Positions 49,101 to 63,842 of a DNA stretch of 64,000 nt are shown one piece after another. A program made the position numbers and the translations under genes. Under the pieces are notes generated by a model. It was given only the letters and a program-made list of their open reading frames with translations, did not search any database and was not told where the DNA came from. Within the stretch, counting starts at the first letter, position 1; each line of letters opens with the position of its first letter. The stretch is from Hirudinaria manillensis (Eukaryota > Annelida > Clitellata > Hirudinida > Hirudinidae), in NCBI GenBank assembly GCA_034509925.1, contig CM067538.1:2505001-2569000 (forward strand), written 5' to 3'.

Positions 49101-52100
49101 AGGGACTCGGAAAGGGATTCGATATTTCGTCTGAGGGAAAGGACGAGATGGCTGGATAGTGTCAGGGAGGAGAGCTCTTTGAGGATCGACAGGACGGACG
49201 GACTGTCCGCAGTTAACGAGGCCAACAAGAAGAGCCAACAGAATCCTCTCAACTTTGGGGAGGATATAACATACTGGTGTGATAAGGTACTTGCATTATT
49301 CTGCAACTTATTATAATATGTTTACACGATTCAGTTATAATAATAGTAATTTACATTTACATTAAATAAAAAATGATGATACAGAAATATTTAAACAATA
49401 ACAATGATTGGACGCACGTATTGATTGTACGATATCACTCTAGGATGGCCAGCCAATGAAATTCTCCCACATGGCAGCCATGCATTCTGAACTGGTGGCC
49501 ATCAACACGTCAGGACAACTCTGCCAGTGGAGATGGACTGACCCCGAGCCTTACGGCAACAACGAGGTGGTTGATTGCTTGTTTAATTTTCAAGACTCAA
49601 TCACTTTAAATTGATGATCCATTAAATTTTATTTGCTTGACATTCAAATCCAGAACGTGTTCCACCTCCATCCGAAATCCTTTTCGCTGGCTCTTGCCGG
49701 CGAGAAAATTCTTGGGTTGAGCGCCTGCAATGCTCGTGCTTCCGTCTGGACGGAGTCTGGAAAGGTGAGTCGATTGTTTGCGGTCGTGCGGATATTTTGC
49801 AGGTGCCCAAAACCTGTGAATTTGTCACATTTCAAATTTAATTAAATTTTATATTTCTATTTTTAAATACCGAAATGTTCACGTGAACGAAAGTAGTAAT
49901 CGGATTGGAATTCGGGAATTTTTGTAATGATGCTCAAATTGATCTTCCTGTGTAAACATCAGATTGCGACCTGGGTCGACGAGTCATTGAGTCTCATCTC
50001 CTCGAAGCTCGATCAATCCGCACACTTCTTTCCCGAGCTGTCGTCGGACAAGATCGTCTCCATGCACACCTGTTGGTTGTACACCTGTGCAAGACTGGAA
50101 AGTGGCTCTTTGTATTGGTGGTGAGTCTCGTCAGTCCACGTTAAGAAATTAGAATTCAGGAATTTGTTGTGATTGTCATCAGCAAAATATAGAAATGTGG
50201 TTAAATAATCCTTTTATTTGCACCAGGGGAGTCATGCCGTTTGGTCAGAGAAAGAGAAACATTGACAAAATAAGGTCGAAGGGAAAGAAGACGAAACAAG
50301 CGGGAGGAACTGAAGCGAAGAATGCCTCGTCCTCGGAGATTGTGATTGGATCTCAGGTTAGTGTTTTGTAATGCCATTACATTTATAATGTGGTAAACTA
50401 ATTTTTTAAACAATAATCTGGTAATATTAATATATCATTAATAATGCGTCAGAATTTCCTTCGTATGAGGGCATCAAGCAAGTTTGAAATGCTACAAATG
50501 TTACAACCATCCTGAACGTCTAAATGTAGAATAGCTGGTCTTAAACCTGCTCCTATTGTCAGTGGCTACTGATGTGCCAAAGATACTAAAACAATCCCTT
50601 GAATTATTGTCCTATTGTACTGGAAAATTAAAAGAAAATAATCTGCAATTAAAATTGCACCATGCGTTTTCAGGTCTGCCTAACGAGTTGCCCCATCTAT
50701 CACATCGGAGCACTAGGCTTTTCCATCTCGAATGGCGTTCCTAAGGTCGGTCAACTGATGAAGGCAGCTTGGAACGTTGATGAGATGTGCAGGTTCAGCA
50801 TCAAGTCTTCAACCAGGTTGGTGAATATATTAATATATTATAAACTATTATATTAGTTATAGTTATAATTAATATTTATATTAGTGCTAATGCTAATAAC
50901 TTAGAACCCATTCAGCTGTAACCATTTTATCAATACAATGCTGTCTCAAATATCAAAGTATAATAAATTATCATAATGTATGTTGGTGCAATAAATGTTG
51001 CTAATGTACTATCAAGCTCTGATCAAGAAAAGAGTATAAACTTAATCTTTCCAACTGCTTCCTATCAACTGCTTTCTTGGTTGCTATTTTTCATACTCCA
51101 ACATTGATAATATATAGCATCAATCAATTGATTACCTTAACAAATGAATAAATAATAACATAATATCAATTAACTTCAAAAGGCATTTCACTTAATGAAA
51201 AAATATAATAATTAATTTAAAATTAATTAATTCGTTAATACTCCAGTGACAGACATGACGGCAAGCAGGACGGTAGATCGAGCGAGACCTTCAAGCCCGA
51301 CATGCCACCCCCTCCATCGCCTGCCTCTTCGACGTGCAGCGATCACAGTGGACCGTCCATAGTCAGTCCGATTTCGTTCAGTGAGTGCATTTCATTCAGT
51401 CGTTCTTATTATTCACCAACGCAAAATTCTTGGCCTGCTATTTTTTTTATTTGCTATATCATCATTGAAGCAAAGCCTAAGAATCAACATCAACTGCATC
51501 ATCATCATCGTCATCATCATCATAACCAATTCCATGATCGATAACAACAGGTCGGAAGAGAAAGGCCTCTGCGCTGGTGAACGATGCGGACAAAAAGGAC
51601 GAGGAGGAGTGGTTCTTGAAGGATGTCGTATTTGTTGAGGACGTGAAAACCGTTCCTCTCGGGAAAGTTCTGAAGGTACGTTGTTGTTGTCGTCGTTGTT
51701 GTTGTTGCTGACGTTGGACGACAATCGGAGATGATTTTGGCTCAAGTTATTTATAGAGATGGCAGCCACAGTTGTCGTCGTCGGTTTAAGTAGAATAAAT
51801 CTTTAACGATTTAAGACTTATTGCAACACGAATGTGGTGAATTGAAGCAGTGATCTAACATTGAACGAGTGCTCTTTCAATGAAATATTTAATATCCCAT
51901 TGTTGAATTAAATATATTAAAGATTCACATCAGGTCGTTTTTAATTTTTTAAGGTGGACGGCTCCTACGTCCTGGTCAAGTTTCCCGCCTTCTCGGGCAA
52001 GGATCCGACTCCGGACGTGCCGGGAGCTCCCAAGGAGGATCCCAATCTGGTGTTGGCAGATTCGAGGATCCTGAGGAAGGACGAGCTGCAGGTCGTCAAG

Positions 52101-55100
52101 GGAACGAGTCTTCCGAAGATTCCGGATTATTTCCAGAGGAACCCGAAGAAGATCGTCCTGCCGGACAGCAGCTTCAAGATTCTGACCATGACCGTGGAAT
52201 CGCAAGGTCAGTCGAAATTAAGAGATTAAAATTATGCTTCAAACTTAAGATCTTTATAAATTACTTATTGACCAATAATTGTGCTTTTAATTTACTAATT
52301 AAAGAACCATTATATCAAATATTAAAAATCTTGGTGACATTGCAATGTGTTGACCTGTAGGCATCCACCTGCTGATGAGTACAGTGACGAGACTCGTGTA
52401 CTCGTACTACAACATGAACACGTGCAAGATGGAACAGGAGTACTTGTTTCCCATTGAACCTCAGTCGTTCATGGGCAGAGCAGACAAGGAGCCATCTCTC
52501 CACAGCTGTGATGAGGTAATTCACCATGAATTATCTGAATTATGAAAGCATTTTAAATAATAAAAATTAGGACCATCAAAATAAATTTAAAATTATTTTA
52601 AAATAAGTCTTTGATAAATAATAACTAACCCCTGTAAAATATAAAATTATGCATTTAGGAAATTATATTCCTATTATGTTGAAGTATTTGTTAAAATTAT
52701 GGATGATACCACATGAATTGATTGAAATTACATGGAATAAAAAATTTATTGAATCATCTAGGATTTCCTTCATTTTAAGCCTACTCCTCCGTTAATACTG
52801 AGGGATGGCAACGGAGCCCTGTACCCACTGGCCAAGGACTGCCTCTCTGGCATTAAGGATCCCCTATGGTTTGATGCCATACCACTCAGAAGTCTCCATA
52901 TCTCTTCCCAGGCTCTGGCAAACGTGTCTCAGAGTTCAAAAAGCAAAGTGGCAATAGTGGCATTGGTTTTTGAGGTATTGCCCTTGAATTGTTTAAACCT
53001 GTGTGGCAATTTGTTTATATTGATTTCTAACATATTACTTAATAAATCTATTAATAAATCCTTGCTATCTTTGTTCCTATAACAGGCTCAGATGTTGATG
53101 CCTGCCATCTTGAAGGCAGATGTTGAGAAAGTGAGGAACATACTGCTCAGCATTGAAAACAAAGAAAGTAAGTCTAAACAGCTATTTTTGAAATTCTCTC
53201 ATGATCAACTTTGGATGGGAACTAATCGATAATCATTATTAATTGATTATCCAACCTTCTATAATCAATTTATCATTAATATCTTGATATTCTCATGATC
53301 ATTTTACATTGTGGTAAAACATTTTCAAGATTTGATGAGCTTTGGATGCTTTTCCATCCCAATTGATAACCATTATTGATTGATTATGCAACCTTTTATA
53401 CCTAATTTGTATTTGTCTTTGAAACATCATTTGATTAGCTGTGATTGGCTAATCGTCTCAATGCAATTGTTTGTTTGCTTCCGAAAGATGCCCACGACAG
53501 GGAGAAGCACATCAACGCATTGTTGGACGAAAGATGCGACGGGAACAGGAACATCATTCATGCGTGCGTCGCCATGTGTGCTCCTCTGTCGAACAAGGAC
53601 AATGAAAGCGGTTCGTGACTCGTTATTAAATCGTTAATTAACAAGATATATAGAACCCGATCATCTAGAAATATCGAGCTCGACCGATCGACTCATAATT
53701 TCTCCAGAAATCAATCCTCCGGTTTCTGGCAGTGCCCTGGATTACGCCTTGGAACCCTCCGACGTGCTTGCCTCGGTCCACCATCCCAGGGACCCGCTGG
53801 ACAGGCACCCCTCGTCCAGGGGACTGAGGGCCGTGGTCAGCTGCGCTTCCTCGGCCGCACGAACGTTGGCTGCGGAACACAGGGATGCGGATCGCGAGGA
53901 GACCTTCATATCGACTCTCACTTGGACACCCGAGCCACAGGAACACATCAACATCTGTGAGTGGCGCTTGCCATTCATTGCAACCAATATGTGTTTTTAT
54001 ATTTGTATTTTGTGAATGAAACTTGAAATTTGGACAAATTTTTAATTTTAACAAATTTGCTGGTTTGCATTCTATTATACCAATTAATCCAAATTAATTC
54101 CAATTGGCTTGATTGAACGAAAATGAATGAAGACTGTTACTATCATTGCAGGCAGCAACAACGTACTGAGTCTGCCCCGCGCGACTACCTCGTCCTCCGT
54201 CAACCAACAACAAACTCCTACCAACAACTCAAACACATTTCCACTCATGATGTCCTCAAAGCCAGAAGAAAAGGATCGAAAGAGCAGTGCCCTCGTGATT
54301 CTCAAGATGCTCTGCGAGTCTCCGCTCCTCCAAGTACATCTCCTGGGACTGCTCAAGACAAGGTCAGTTGAGTGTTGCTACATTTACTTAATAACAACAG
54401 CTTCCTTTGATGCCAGTAAATGTGTTGTCGTTGCATCTGGAGATTGTAGGATTGGATTTATTATTATTATTATTATTATTGTTGTTGCTATGGTTCACAC
54501 AAGTTCAGTGTTTCAAAATAAATTGCCTTTAGAAAGATATCCTTGCAACACACATAGGCACAAAGCAACATCAACAGCATCATGCAATAATGTTCTACTG
54601 CTCATCGACAAATTATCATTTTCTTTCTTTTCTCATCCATATCAGGAATGCTGAGGGCTGCACGGCCTTCATGCAGGCGATCTGCAACAGGGCTTACCCT
54701 GCCGCCCTGTACCTGCTCGAGACTTGCAGAAGGATTGCAATGAAGGAGGAGGAGGTCAACAGGGAAATCCTGATGAGCATGGTCTACCCTCCGGGCTCCA
54801 ATCTCGACAATTCGCCGATTCACATCCTCTGCTGTAACGACGTCTGCAGCTTCACCTGGACGGGTGACGAGCACATTAACCAGGTGAGAATAAATAATTG
54901 AAATTGGATAATACTAGTCATAATAACATTAATACTTATCAAGACTAACCTATTGATATTGCTAATCTTATAAGAGTGTTGTGATCTTAAGACTGCATTT
55001 AACTTATTGTCTCCTTGGCTGTATGCAAACTTTTCGATAGAACTAAGATGATAGTTAATGATATCTCCTTCTATCAGGATATATTCGAGTGTCGTACGTG

Positions 55101-58100
55101 TGGACTCACAGGATCTTTGTGCTGCTGCACAGAATGTGCAAGGGTTTGCCACAAAGGACACGATTGCAAGTAAGTCTATCACTTTCATTAGCATACAAAG
55201 AAGTTCATTTGTGTTTCATTGGTATCTGTAATTTGCAGTTGTGGTATTTTGTAATTTTAATTATGGTATTTTGTAACTTCAATTGTGGTATTTGTAATTT
55301 TAATTATGGTATTTCTAATTGTAATCATTACTATTAATAATTATTCAATTATCCTTGGCCATCACCGGTTAAGACTTTTGAGGATGTCATGTTGGACGAC
55401 AATAAAGTTTCGTCTTGTCGTTCAGGTTGAAGAAAACATCACCGACTGCATATTGCGACTGTTGGGAGAAGTGCAAGTGCAGGTCTTTGGTGGCTGGAAA
55501 CCAATCGGCTCGATTTGAACTTCTAAATCAACTCCTCATTGAAACAGATCTTGTCAAACTTCCGAATTCAAGGTGGAATTCAAGATGTTTATTTAGAAAA
55601 TATTATTTATATATTATTATATTATAATTATATTATGAAATAATATTTGTATTATATTTATATTATGAAATAATATTTATATTATATTTATAATATATGT
55701 GTATATTATATTTATATTATAATATATTTATTTTAGAAATAACTTCTTGTCGTACTGAAGTTAATTATTAGCAAACACGTTATAAACGAACTTGGCTATT
55801 ATACTAAGATGTCATTTCATATATTGGTTTTGTAATCATCCGGTTAACTTGAAACCTACAGAGGTGAGAATATCTTGATGTTCCTTCTGCAAACTGTCGG
55901 AAGGCAGATCGTGGAGCAGAGGCAGTACAGGCCTTCTCGAATCAGACCTCCGGCTGGCTCGGGTCGAAAGATGATCTCCTCCGAGATGGGTTAGAATTCA
56001 CTTTTAAAAAAGCATTTTATTAAATTGTTATTAATTGGCTTAACTTGATGCTTAGGTTTATGTTTGGCTCGTTCTTTGTAATGCATGTGAATTGTGTGCA
56101 TTACTTGCTGTTCTATTTTTATCATTGTTTACATACACAGTATCATATTACCTTGCTAAAATCAGCTCTGATAACAAGCTTGTTGCAATAATTTTGGACC
56201 TGCCTTGAACCCGACTTTCTTTCAGAGCCACAAATGCCAGAACACAACCTGGAACCACCAAAGTTCAGTCGGAGGGCATTGGAGAGGATTCTCAACGACT
56301 GGACGGCAGTGAGATCCATGCTTTTGACTGGATGTAAGGAGAAAAAAGGAGGGTTAGAAAGATTATCTATTACTTTATTAATTAATTAATTATTATTATT
56401 TTAATTATGAATGGTTACAATCACTTGTTCCATCATATGGTATAATATGCTACAAAGACAATAATGATGTTATTAATACGAACTTATTTACTGTTGATTC
56501 TGTTTCACTCTATTTTCTGTTGACAAACGTTATTACAAAATTGTGTAAGTGGTCATCAGATGACCCTTTGTTTTGTTTAGAAAAATAAATAAATTAATAA
56601 AATAATATAACTATTGATGGTTAAAAATTAACAGCAGTGCCTCAGAAGCGATGTTTGAGGATCAAATTATGATTATTTATTTATTAATTATTATTATTAT
56701 TTTATTACAATAAAGGTTACAATCATTTATTCCACCAACAGTATTACATATAGCAAAGACAATACTGACAATATTATTACAAATTGTAACTTTATATTTT
56801 AACTATATTATATTAATTATAAATAATTAACAGCAGTGCCTCAGAAGTGATGTTTGAGGATCAAATGTACCTGGAAAGTCAGTCCGGTGTCAGTCAAGTG
56901 GACAAGTTCGTCCACTGTCTGCTCATCAAGTGCAGTGTTGAGGTTCGTGCTTTTAAGATATGTTTTGATATCCATCTCGTCTGCTATTTAAATGGCATTT
57001 ACAGTATTATATAACATTGGTTATATTATTATTATTATTATTATTATTAATCACTTTTAAGTACTGTTAGTGAATTGTTTAAATAAATTAATTACTGTTA
57101 TTATTACCATTATTATTGTTGTTATTGTTATTATGATTGTGATCCTAATAACTAAGCTCTATGAAGGTAGAGGCACAGTATTAAAATTGAAAGTTGAAAC
57201 AACCAGCATTTGATTGACTAACAATAACCTAACAATAACCGTCCATCTGCAGAGCAAAACATCATCTTCGTCAGAGAGTAAGGCAAGTGTAATGTTGCAG
57301 ATGTTGGACTCCCTGCTCGCGACCCTCATCCGCGAGATGCAGAACGACAGGGTGGAGGGGCGCAGGGCAGAGGCCAAGAAGGTTGCGCGACGTTTCATCC
57401 GCTCCGTCGCCAGGATCTTCGTCGTCGTCAGTGCCGAGATGTCTCCGCAGAGCAACAAGAAGAGGCAGTCAGTGCAATTTCAGACCTTCAATTGTATTAT
57501 TTATATTTATAATAATATTATTATTGTTATTATTATTATTGTTATGGTTTACAATTTTTATTTGTATTATTTAAATTATTTGTTATTATTACTAGGTAGT
57601 TGATATTATTGTTGATGTCATCTATAATTATCATAATTTATGCTTGTTAGGAGTCTCAGCTCAACACTTCCAACTGCAAAATGCAAGAGAGCCTTCCAAG
57701 CCCTGGTGAACATAGCCATCGAGGAATTGTGTGAAACGGCAGATGCACTCATTGCACCCGTCAGGATGGGAATCGCCAGACCGACTGCTCCTTTCTCTCT
57801 TGTTTCCTCCTCCAACGATGCCATTCAGGTCCGTGATTTTGTACATGCGTGCGTGCGGAATTGCGTTTTTGTGATCTTGTTTCGTGCGAGCGCTTGGAAC
57901 TTTTGGACTTTTCGCATTGAACTGTAAGATATTGGGAAGATTATGATGCTTGTTTAAAGGTTTTTTTTTAATTTTTGTGATGGACAGAGGAATGGATGAA
58001 AAGGACAAAAGTAGCTCACTTGAAATTATTAATGGATGATTCATAAATTATAATCAAATTAAAATTGATTTGTCAATTCACAGGGAAGCGAGGAGCTGTT

Positions 58101-58632
58101 CTCGATCGAGATGTTGCCTGTGAGGCTGTCAGATTCCAGGAACCAGATGGGGAGGGTGTCGACCCCTGGAGACGACTTCGACTCGAGATCGAACGTCCAA
58201 AATGACGGCGACGGCGGCCATCGACGCGGCAGGAACGTCGAACGAGCCGAGGAAGAACTCGCTGCCGGAGATGTGGAGGTGAGTGGAAGTGGATGCGATG
58301 CAATGATTGGATGAAGTCTACTTAGGAGTAATCGGGATCTTCTTGTTGTTGTTGTTGCTTCAACTGTTTATATACAAACTAATATATGTCATAAGCAACT
58401 ATATATATATATATATATTATATTATATATTTATGTTATATATATATATATATTTTATGTATATTCTGACAATTAAATTGTACCTGGAATTTTGTGGACG
58501 GTGTGTTGTTTTTGTAGATGGAGGTTCTCGACAGATTGGTGGAAGATCACATGGACAGACAGAGTGAACATGATGACCAGCATTCTGAACATTCAGAGCA
58601 CGAAGGAAACCCGCCTGATCACGAAGAGGGTA

Positions 58633-58674
<42 letters not shown>

Positions 58675-61600
58675 GTTGATATTTTTATTTTGTTATAATA
58701 TAATATGTTGTTGTGATTAATATTAAATTGATGTCATCAAAGAGATGAACATGCAAGATCATTATTTTGATATATCAATACAATTCATTTATTGACACCA
58801 GGTGTAGTCGAAAGTGACATGGAGTTGGACATGATGAACGGATCGGACAGCGACAGCGAGGAGAGCACGAGGAGTCACGCGGACAATGCAAGCATCCAGA
58901 GGAGTGCCATTACTGCTGCCACTGCTGGATCAGATGCAGGTTTGTTGGTTCATAGGTTGTTGAGCCTTGAGGTTTATGTGTACTGAGTTTAGGTGTATGT
59001 ATGTAGGTATTTTTGTCAATTTCATGATTTATTTCATAAAAATGTTTTAATATTTAAAAATATTCAATCCAGGTGTCGGAAGTTTACCTTTCTTCTCCGA
59101 CGACGAGGAGGATTCGGGAGATTCGTCGAGTCAGGATGACGACAGCAAGGCTGGTGACAGTGCAGACAACGACGCTGACGTCACGGGATTGCTGGATGAA
59201 CAGCTGGAAAGGAGGAACAATGCAGGTGGGTTGATGATCCGTGGATTTCAGTTTTTTTTTACTGTTGTTGCTGAACTTTGTTGTTGTTGTTGCTGAACTT
59301 TGTGACTTCTCTGTTACCTGGTTTTGCTCTATCACTTGCTTTGTTATATCACTCTCTTATTAATTGTTTGCAAATTAAAAATGTTTTGGACCTAATTTAT
59401 TAAATAGGTTGTTGTTTTTTATTTTCTTGTCCGCTTCAAAGAAATCATCTTAAAGTAGTCGTGATGTATTGCAATCTCCAATACTTTTCGCTTGTGCTTC
59501 ACATTTGTTTTGAGCGGCCATCTTCTTTTCACGTCTTTACATTTAACGTGAACAAGTATTTTGGCAGCTTCGAGCCAGCACATGTTGCAGCCTCCGCACA
59601 CCATGCAGTGGGCTCTCAGGCCACGAGACGTCAGCACTTCGACCACTCGACCTCTACCTGCTGCTGTTGCCACGACAACGACAGGTGTATGAGCGTCATG
59701 TGCTTTGTTGTGCGTGCGTGCGTGCGTGTGATTGGCCAGCAGTTGCCTACATGTGCTCAAACCCTGTTCAGATGCCTGGATACATTTGTATACATCTCCA
59801 TCTCTGTTTTTGTTTATTTATTGTTTGTACTTTCCCCAATAGGATCGAGTGGAATTGTTTACATCGATCCAGCCATACTGAGGAGGTCTTCCGTGAATCC
59901 AGTCTCCGTGGCTCTCTCGACCAATCAGGACAGCACCCTCAGCGTGTCTACCACGTCTAGTCAGCTGGCCAGATCCTTTGGTATAGTGATCAGACAGGTA
60001 AAGCCATCATGGGATCATGTGGGATGATTCACGTTTATAGAAATTTCTGTAACTAATTGATTTTTTTATGTGGAAAAGGTTGCTGACCTGATGATGATGC
60101 TTCAAGACTACCAGAATGTTGCACCGAATCTTCCTCTCCTGCTCGAAATCACGAGCCAGGAAGTTGCAGAACTTCAGACTTACCTGGATTGCAGACTGCG
60201 ACCGACGTGGGATTGGTTGGTCAGCGTCATGGATGCCACGGAAGCCCAGCTCAGGTTCGGGTCTGTGCTCAGCGGTCCTCACCAGCCCAACCACAAGAAC
60301 ATTCATGCATCTTCTACCAGGCATTCCACTGCCAATACTTCATCCTTCTCCAGTACTAGGTTTGACTCCTTATTTGCTGACATCTCGGAATTGAGCTCTT
60401 CTCTCTCTCTTTCACAACCACATTTATTGGAATTTATTATTATTTTTTTTTGTTATATAAAAGGTTGAACCACTTGCAAAGAGAAGAACCAACGGGTCAA
60501 CAGAATACGACAGGAACCCGATCCTCCATAGCTTCAAAGCCCGGAAGTTCTGCTCCGACGATGCCCGCCCAGGATGGAAACAGTGCCCGAAGGGATTTCC
60601 TGACCTATGCCCTTTCGCTGATGAGGGCCCACAACAACGAGCACTTCGACGGACTCCCGGCGACGGACGTGACTTCTCTCAAGCACGCGGCCTACGTACT
60701 GGACGCCCTCGTGTATTACATGCGTAACGGGAGCGACGGAGAGAACAACGTCAAGGATTCCATGTCTGTTCAGTCTTGGTTCGAAAACGAGGAGAACGCG
60801 GACGAGGCGGGCTTCGACGATTACGCCAACCGAAGCACGACCATGGAGACCGACAGCACGGACGGAGTGTCGGACGTGGTGGAAGCAAAGTCTTGCAAGA
60901 AGAATCCGTTTTTCCAGAGATCCGAATCCACCATTTTCTTTGGCTGCACTCCTCCGGATCCTTTCCAGTCGCCTCTGTGCGAGTCGCTTCCGCTGGCAGA
61001 GCAGCCGCACTTGCTTCATCCCTACTCGAGGAAGGAGGATCTTTTCGGCATGCCGAGACAAACCGTCGATCCCGGCAACTTCTCTACGGACTGCAACCAA
61101 TCGAACTCGTGGCCATTTTTCAATCAATTGCCCACCCATTTGGCCCTGTCGAGGAGATGTCCCTCGTCGTCCTCGCTCAACTCCGCCCCTCTCTATCAAC
61201 CTCTGAACAATGCCATGGGACCTTCCGTTCCTTCCTCCCAACAACCTCCTCTTTTCCAGGGGTCTACCACGGCACCGCCTGCCCATTCTTCTCTGTCCGG
61301 ATCGCCGGTCGTCGACGTTCCAGGTTTTGGATCGAGTGTCATCGTAAGTCTTTCCATTGACGAGAAACGTTTCCAATTGCCGTCATTCATTCTACGATTT
61401 CAGCAGGTTTCAACGTCTTACCTTGATGCTCAGGGACTCGACAATTCTGGCAACAACTCCCACATGCCTCTCGTTTCGACCTCCTTCGGAACTTCCGGTC
61501 GCTTTGCCGAACCGAGCGCGGGAACCCCGAGAGATGCCGGTCGTCTCCAGGGAAGTCTCGTTCACACTCTGATGGATCTTTCTGTGGTGAGTCAGTCCTC

Positions 61601-63842
61601 GGCCGAATCCGAGGGCGTTCCCGGTCCGACGGTCCCGAGAGGATTGCAGCCGAACAGGACCGTCGCCCAGGAACGTGCCGGTCATCCTGCCCAGGGCGGC
61701 GTCATCGTTCACGTCGGGAACTCCTACCAAGCCATTCACGGAGACGACGCGGCCATGGACCGTCGCCACCCGCACTCGGTCCAGCAGGCCATCTACGACG
61801 ACCCGCGTCACTCCATCGTCCCGTCGAACGTCGGAGGAAACGAGATGGGACTCGATCTCAGCAACCCTTCGAAGAGCAGTAGCAGCAGTCATCCCACCAA
61901 GATGCAAATCACAGGAGTTGCAGAGGAATCTTCAGGTCCGTCGTCGTCGGGTCTCAACCAACAGAGGTAAGTCGGTCTCGGAATCCTTCTAGCTAGGTTG
62001 CTTATAGCTCATGATGATGATGGTGGTGGAGGTGATGATAGTGTTGCTCGATTTCATTCGAAAAGCTTGACGACGACGCAAACATTCGGCAGTTCGTCGT
62101 TTGCCGGGGAAGTGCAAAAGTCCGAGAGTCACTCGTCCTCCGTTGACCTCGTCGGCGCCAATGACAACGTGTCGAACACCGTTGTCGTGGAAACCACCCA
62201 CGTGCAGCCCTCGGCAGCCATGCATAGGTACATATGTATATATATATATATAGTTATACATTTTATATTATAATTATATTATACATTTTATATATATATT
62301 TATATATATACTATATATGCATTTCCAATATAATCCTTGACGTTGGTAATTTGAAATCGAGTGAGCATCAAATAAATTTTGGGTTGAGTGTCGTCAATAA
62401 GTCTTGGAATGGCTTCTCTGACGTTTGAAATGAGGTTTATGAAATGTTGCAAAATGTTCATTTCATTTGCTTTTGTGTTTCTTTGCAGGACTCCGAGCAT
62501 AATGGGATGCTTGGTACCGGCCGAAACTCTGCTGGGAAGGTGGAGGCTGTGCCTGGATTTGTTCGGAAGGGTTTTCTGCGACGATGTGGGTGCCGAACCC
62601 TGCTCCATCATCAGCGAGTTCGGAGGGTTCACCGTCAAGGAGAGCAGGTTCCGAAGGGAAATGGAGAGACTGAGGAACTCACAGCAAAGAGATCTCAGCA
62701 TCGAGGTAATAAATATTTCTAAGTGCCTCATTGGACGTCACGTCACTGCTAAGAGTGATATCGCGCCATGGCCTTTTCATGTTTTACTTCACGACACCTC
62801 AGTTAAGACACACAAGATTTTCATGTTATTATTCAACTTCATTACTGGTTTGACAACTAACCACTGGTCAAAACACATAAATGTGAGCTGATCACAGACT
62901 CACACAACTGAATCAAGCTGAGGAATCCAAATGATCTGGCCTAGATCAATTGAGACAAATGCACTCTGATTCAAAGTGTGATGTTATGAATATTCATTTC
63001 AGGTTGAAAGAGATCGAAACAATCTTCTCGTCCAGGCCTTCAAACAGCTGAACACTCATTTTAACAGAAGGAATCAGAATCCCGGGCCCCCTTTGGCCGT
63101 CCACAGGGTCAAGGTGACCTTCAGGGACGAACCTGGGGAGGGCAGCGGAGTGGCCAGGAGCTTCTACACCGCTTTCTGTCAGGCGATACTCTCGTCCGAG
63201 AACCTTCCGAACCTCGACAGCATACTCGTAGGAGGTGATGGTCAGAACCTGCTCGTATCTACTTGATTCGTGCTGAAACTTATTAAGAAAGATTTATTAT
63301 TTTTAACTGTTATATTATTTATGAACGTTTATTTTTAAATCACGTTTTCCAGATCTCCTGCAGAGGCTGAGGTCACGAGAGAAGGAAAGAAAACGACTGC
63401 AACAACAGCAGCAGCAGCTTCGAGCCTCGAAGGATAAGAAGACCCTCTCGTCGGACGCTGTCGCTTTCTACATGCCGACATCCTCGTCTTCTTCCTCTTC
63501 GCTCCTCGACCCGCTGGGTGGCCTCTCCGGGGAGTCGGCCGGAGACGTGGGCCAGTTGTCCAATGACATGTCCGTGCAGAAGAAACAGCTCGGAGAGAGA
63601 CTTTATCCCAGAGTTCAAGCAATCCAACCTGTTAGCTGATGATTAGCTTTTTGTGAAGATTGATTTATTTTTATTTGATGCAATTACTAAACCTCTACAA
63701 TAAACTCCTAGGGACTGGCTTCCAAGATAACTGGCATGCTCCTCGAATTGGGACCTTCGCACCTTCTGGACCTGATGACCTCCGAGGAGAGACTGCGACA
63801 GAGGGTCGGTGAAGCAGTCGACATCATCATGGCTCAAGGAAG
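46126..63842 (+). CDS. UBR5: E3 ubiquitin-protein ligase UBR5 (EDD/hyd), 5' 44 exons, truncated by window end
   Basis: Nuclear N-recognin and HECT-family ubiquitin ligase. Exons: 46126-46187, 46781-46898, 47039-47112, 47758-47953, 48466-48525, 48628-48718, 48804-48944, 49099-49286, 49444-49566, 49654-49764, 49963-50120, 50227-50356, 50674-50817, 51247-51380, 51551-51676, 51954-52206, 52361-52515, 52762-52974, 53086-53167, 53488-53610, 53708-53956, 54152-54362, 54646-54883, 55079-55169, 55426-55572, 55862-55989, 56226-56352, 56834-56942, 57253-57467, 57651-57828, 58084-58278, 58518-58629, 58802-58939, 59073-59225, 59568-59684, 59843-59997, 60079-60359, 60464-61343, 61404-61966, 62066-62227, 62489-62705, 63003-63234, 63353-63630, 63712-63842. 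The short first exon [18 protein letters not shown] matches the family N-terminus. Domains: UBA ([15 protein letters not shown].. [16 protein letters not shown]), RCC1-like repeats (exons 9-13), UBR-box zinc finger with its Cys/His set (exons 24-25, [29 protein letters not shown]), acidic Ser-rich linkers (31-34), and MLLE/PABC ([25 protein letters not shown], exons 43-44). The HECT catalytic domain lies beyond the window. Confidence 0.97.
56628..56664 (+). pseudogene. Dead duplicate of the start of UBR5 exon 28
   Basis: AATTAACAG followed by CAGTGCCTCAGAAGCGATGT and more repeats the acceptor and first ~32 coding bases of the real exon at 56834, differing by one base, then breaks off into AT-rich sequence. 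The preceding intron stretches (56371-56480 and 56665-56780) are also alike, so intron plus exon start were duplicated in tandem about 205 bp apart and the exon copy lost its 3' part. Confidence 0.8.
58401..58455. repeat. (TA)n microsatellite
   Basis: TA dinucleotide runs in the UBR5 intron between exons 31 and 32. Similar (TA)n tracts lie in other introns, for example near 62236-62320. Confidence 0.9.

Noticed and set aside
48424-49306. Long open frames on both strands around the UBR5 exons at 48.4-49.3 kb
   Set aside because: Only the spliced plus-strand exons match UBR5; the others are antisense or intron read-through shadows.
60534-61376. 280-codon minus-strand frame
   Set aside because: Antisense of the large GC-rich UBR5 exon 38; no family resemblance.
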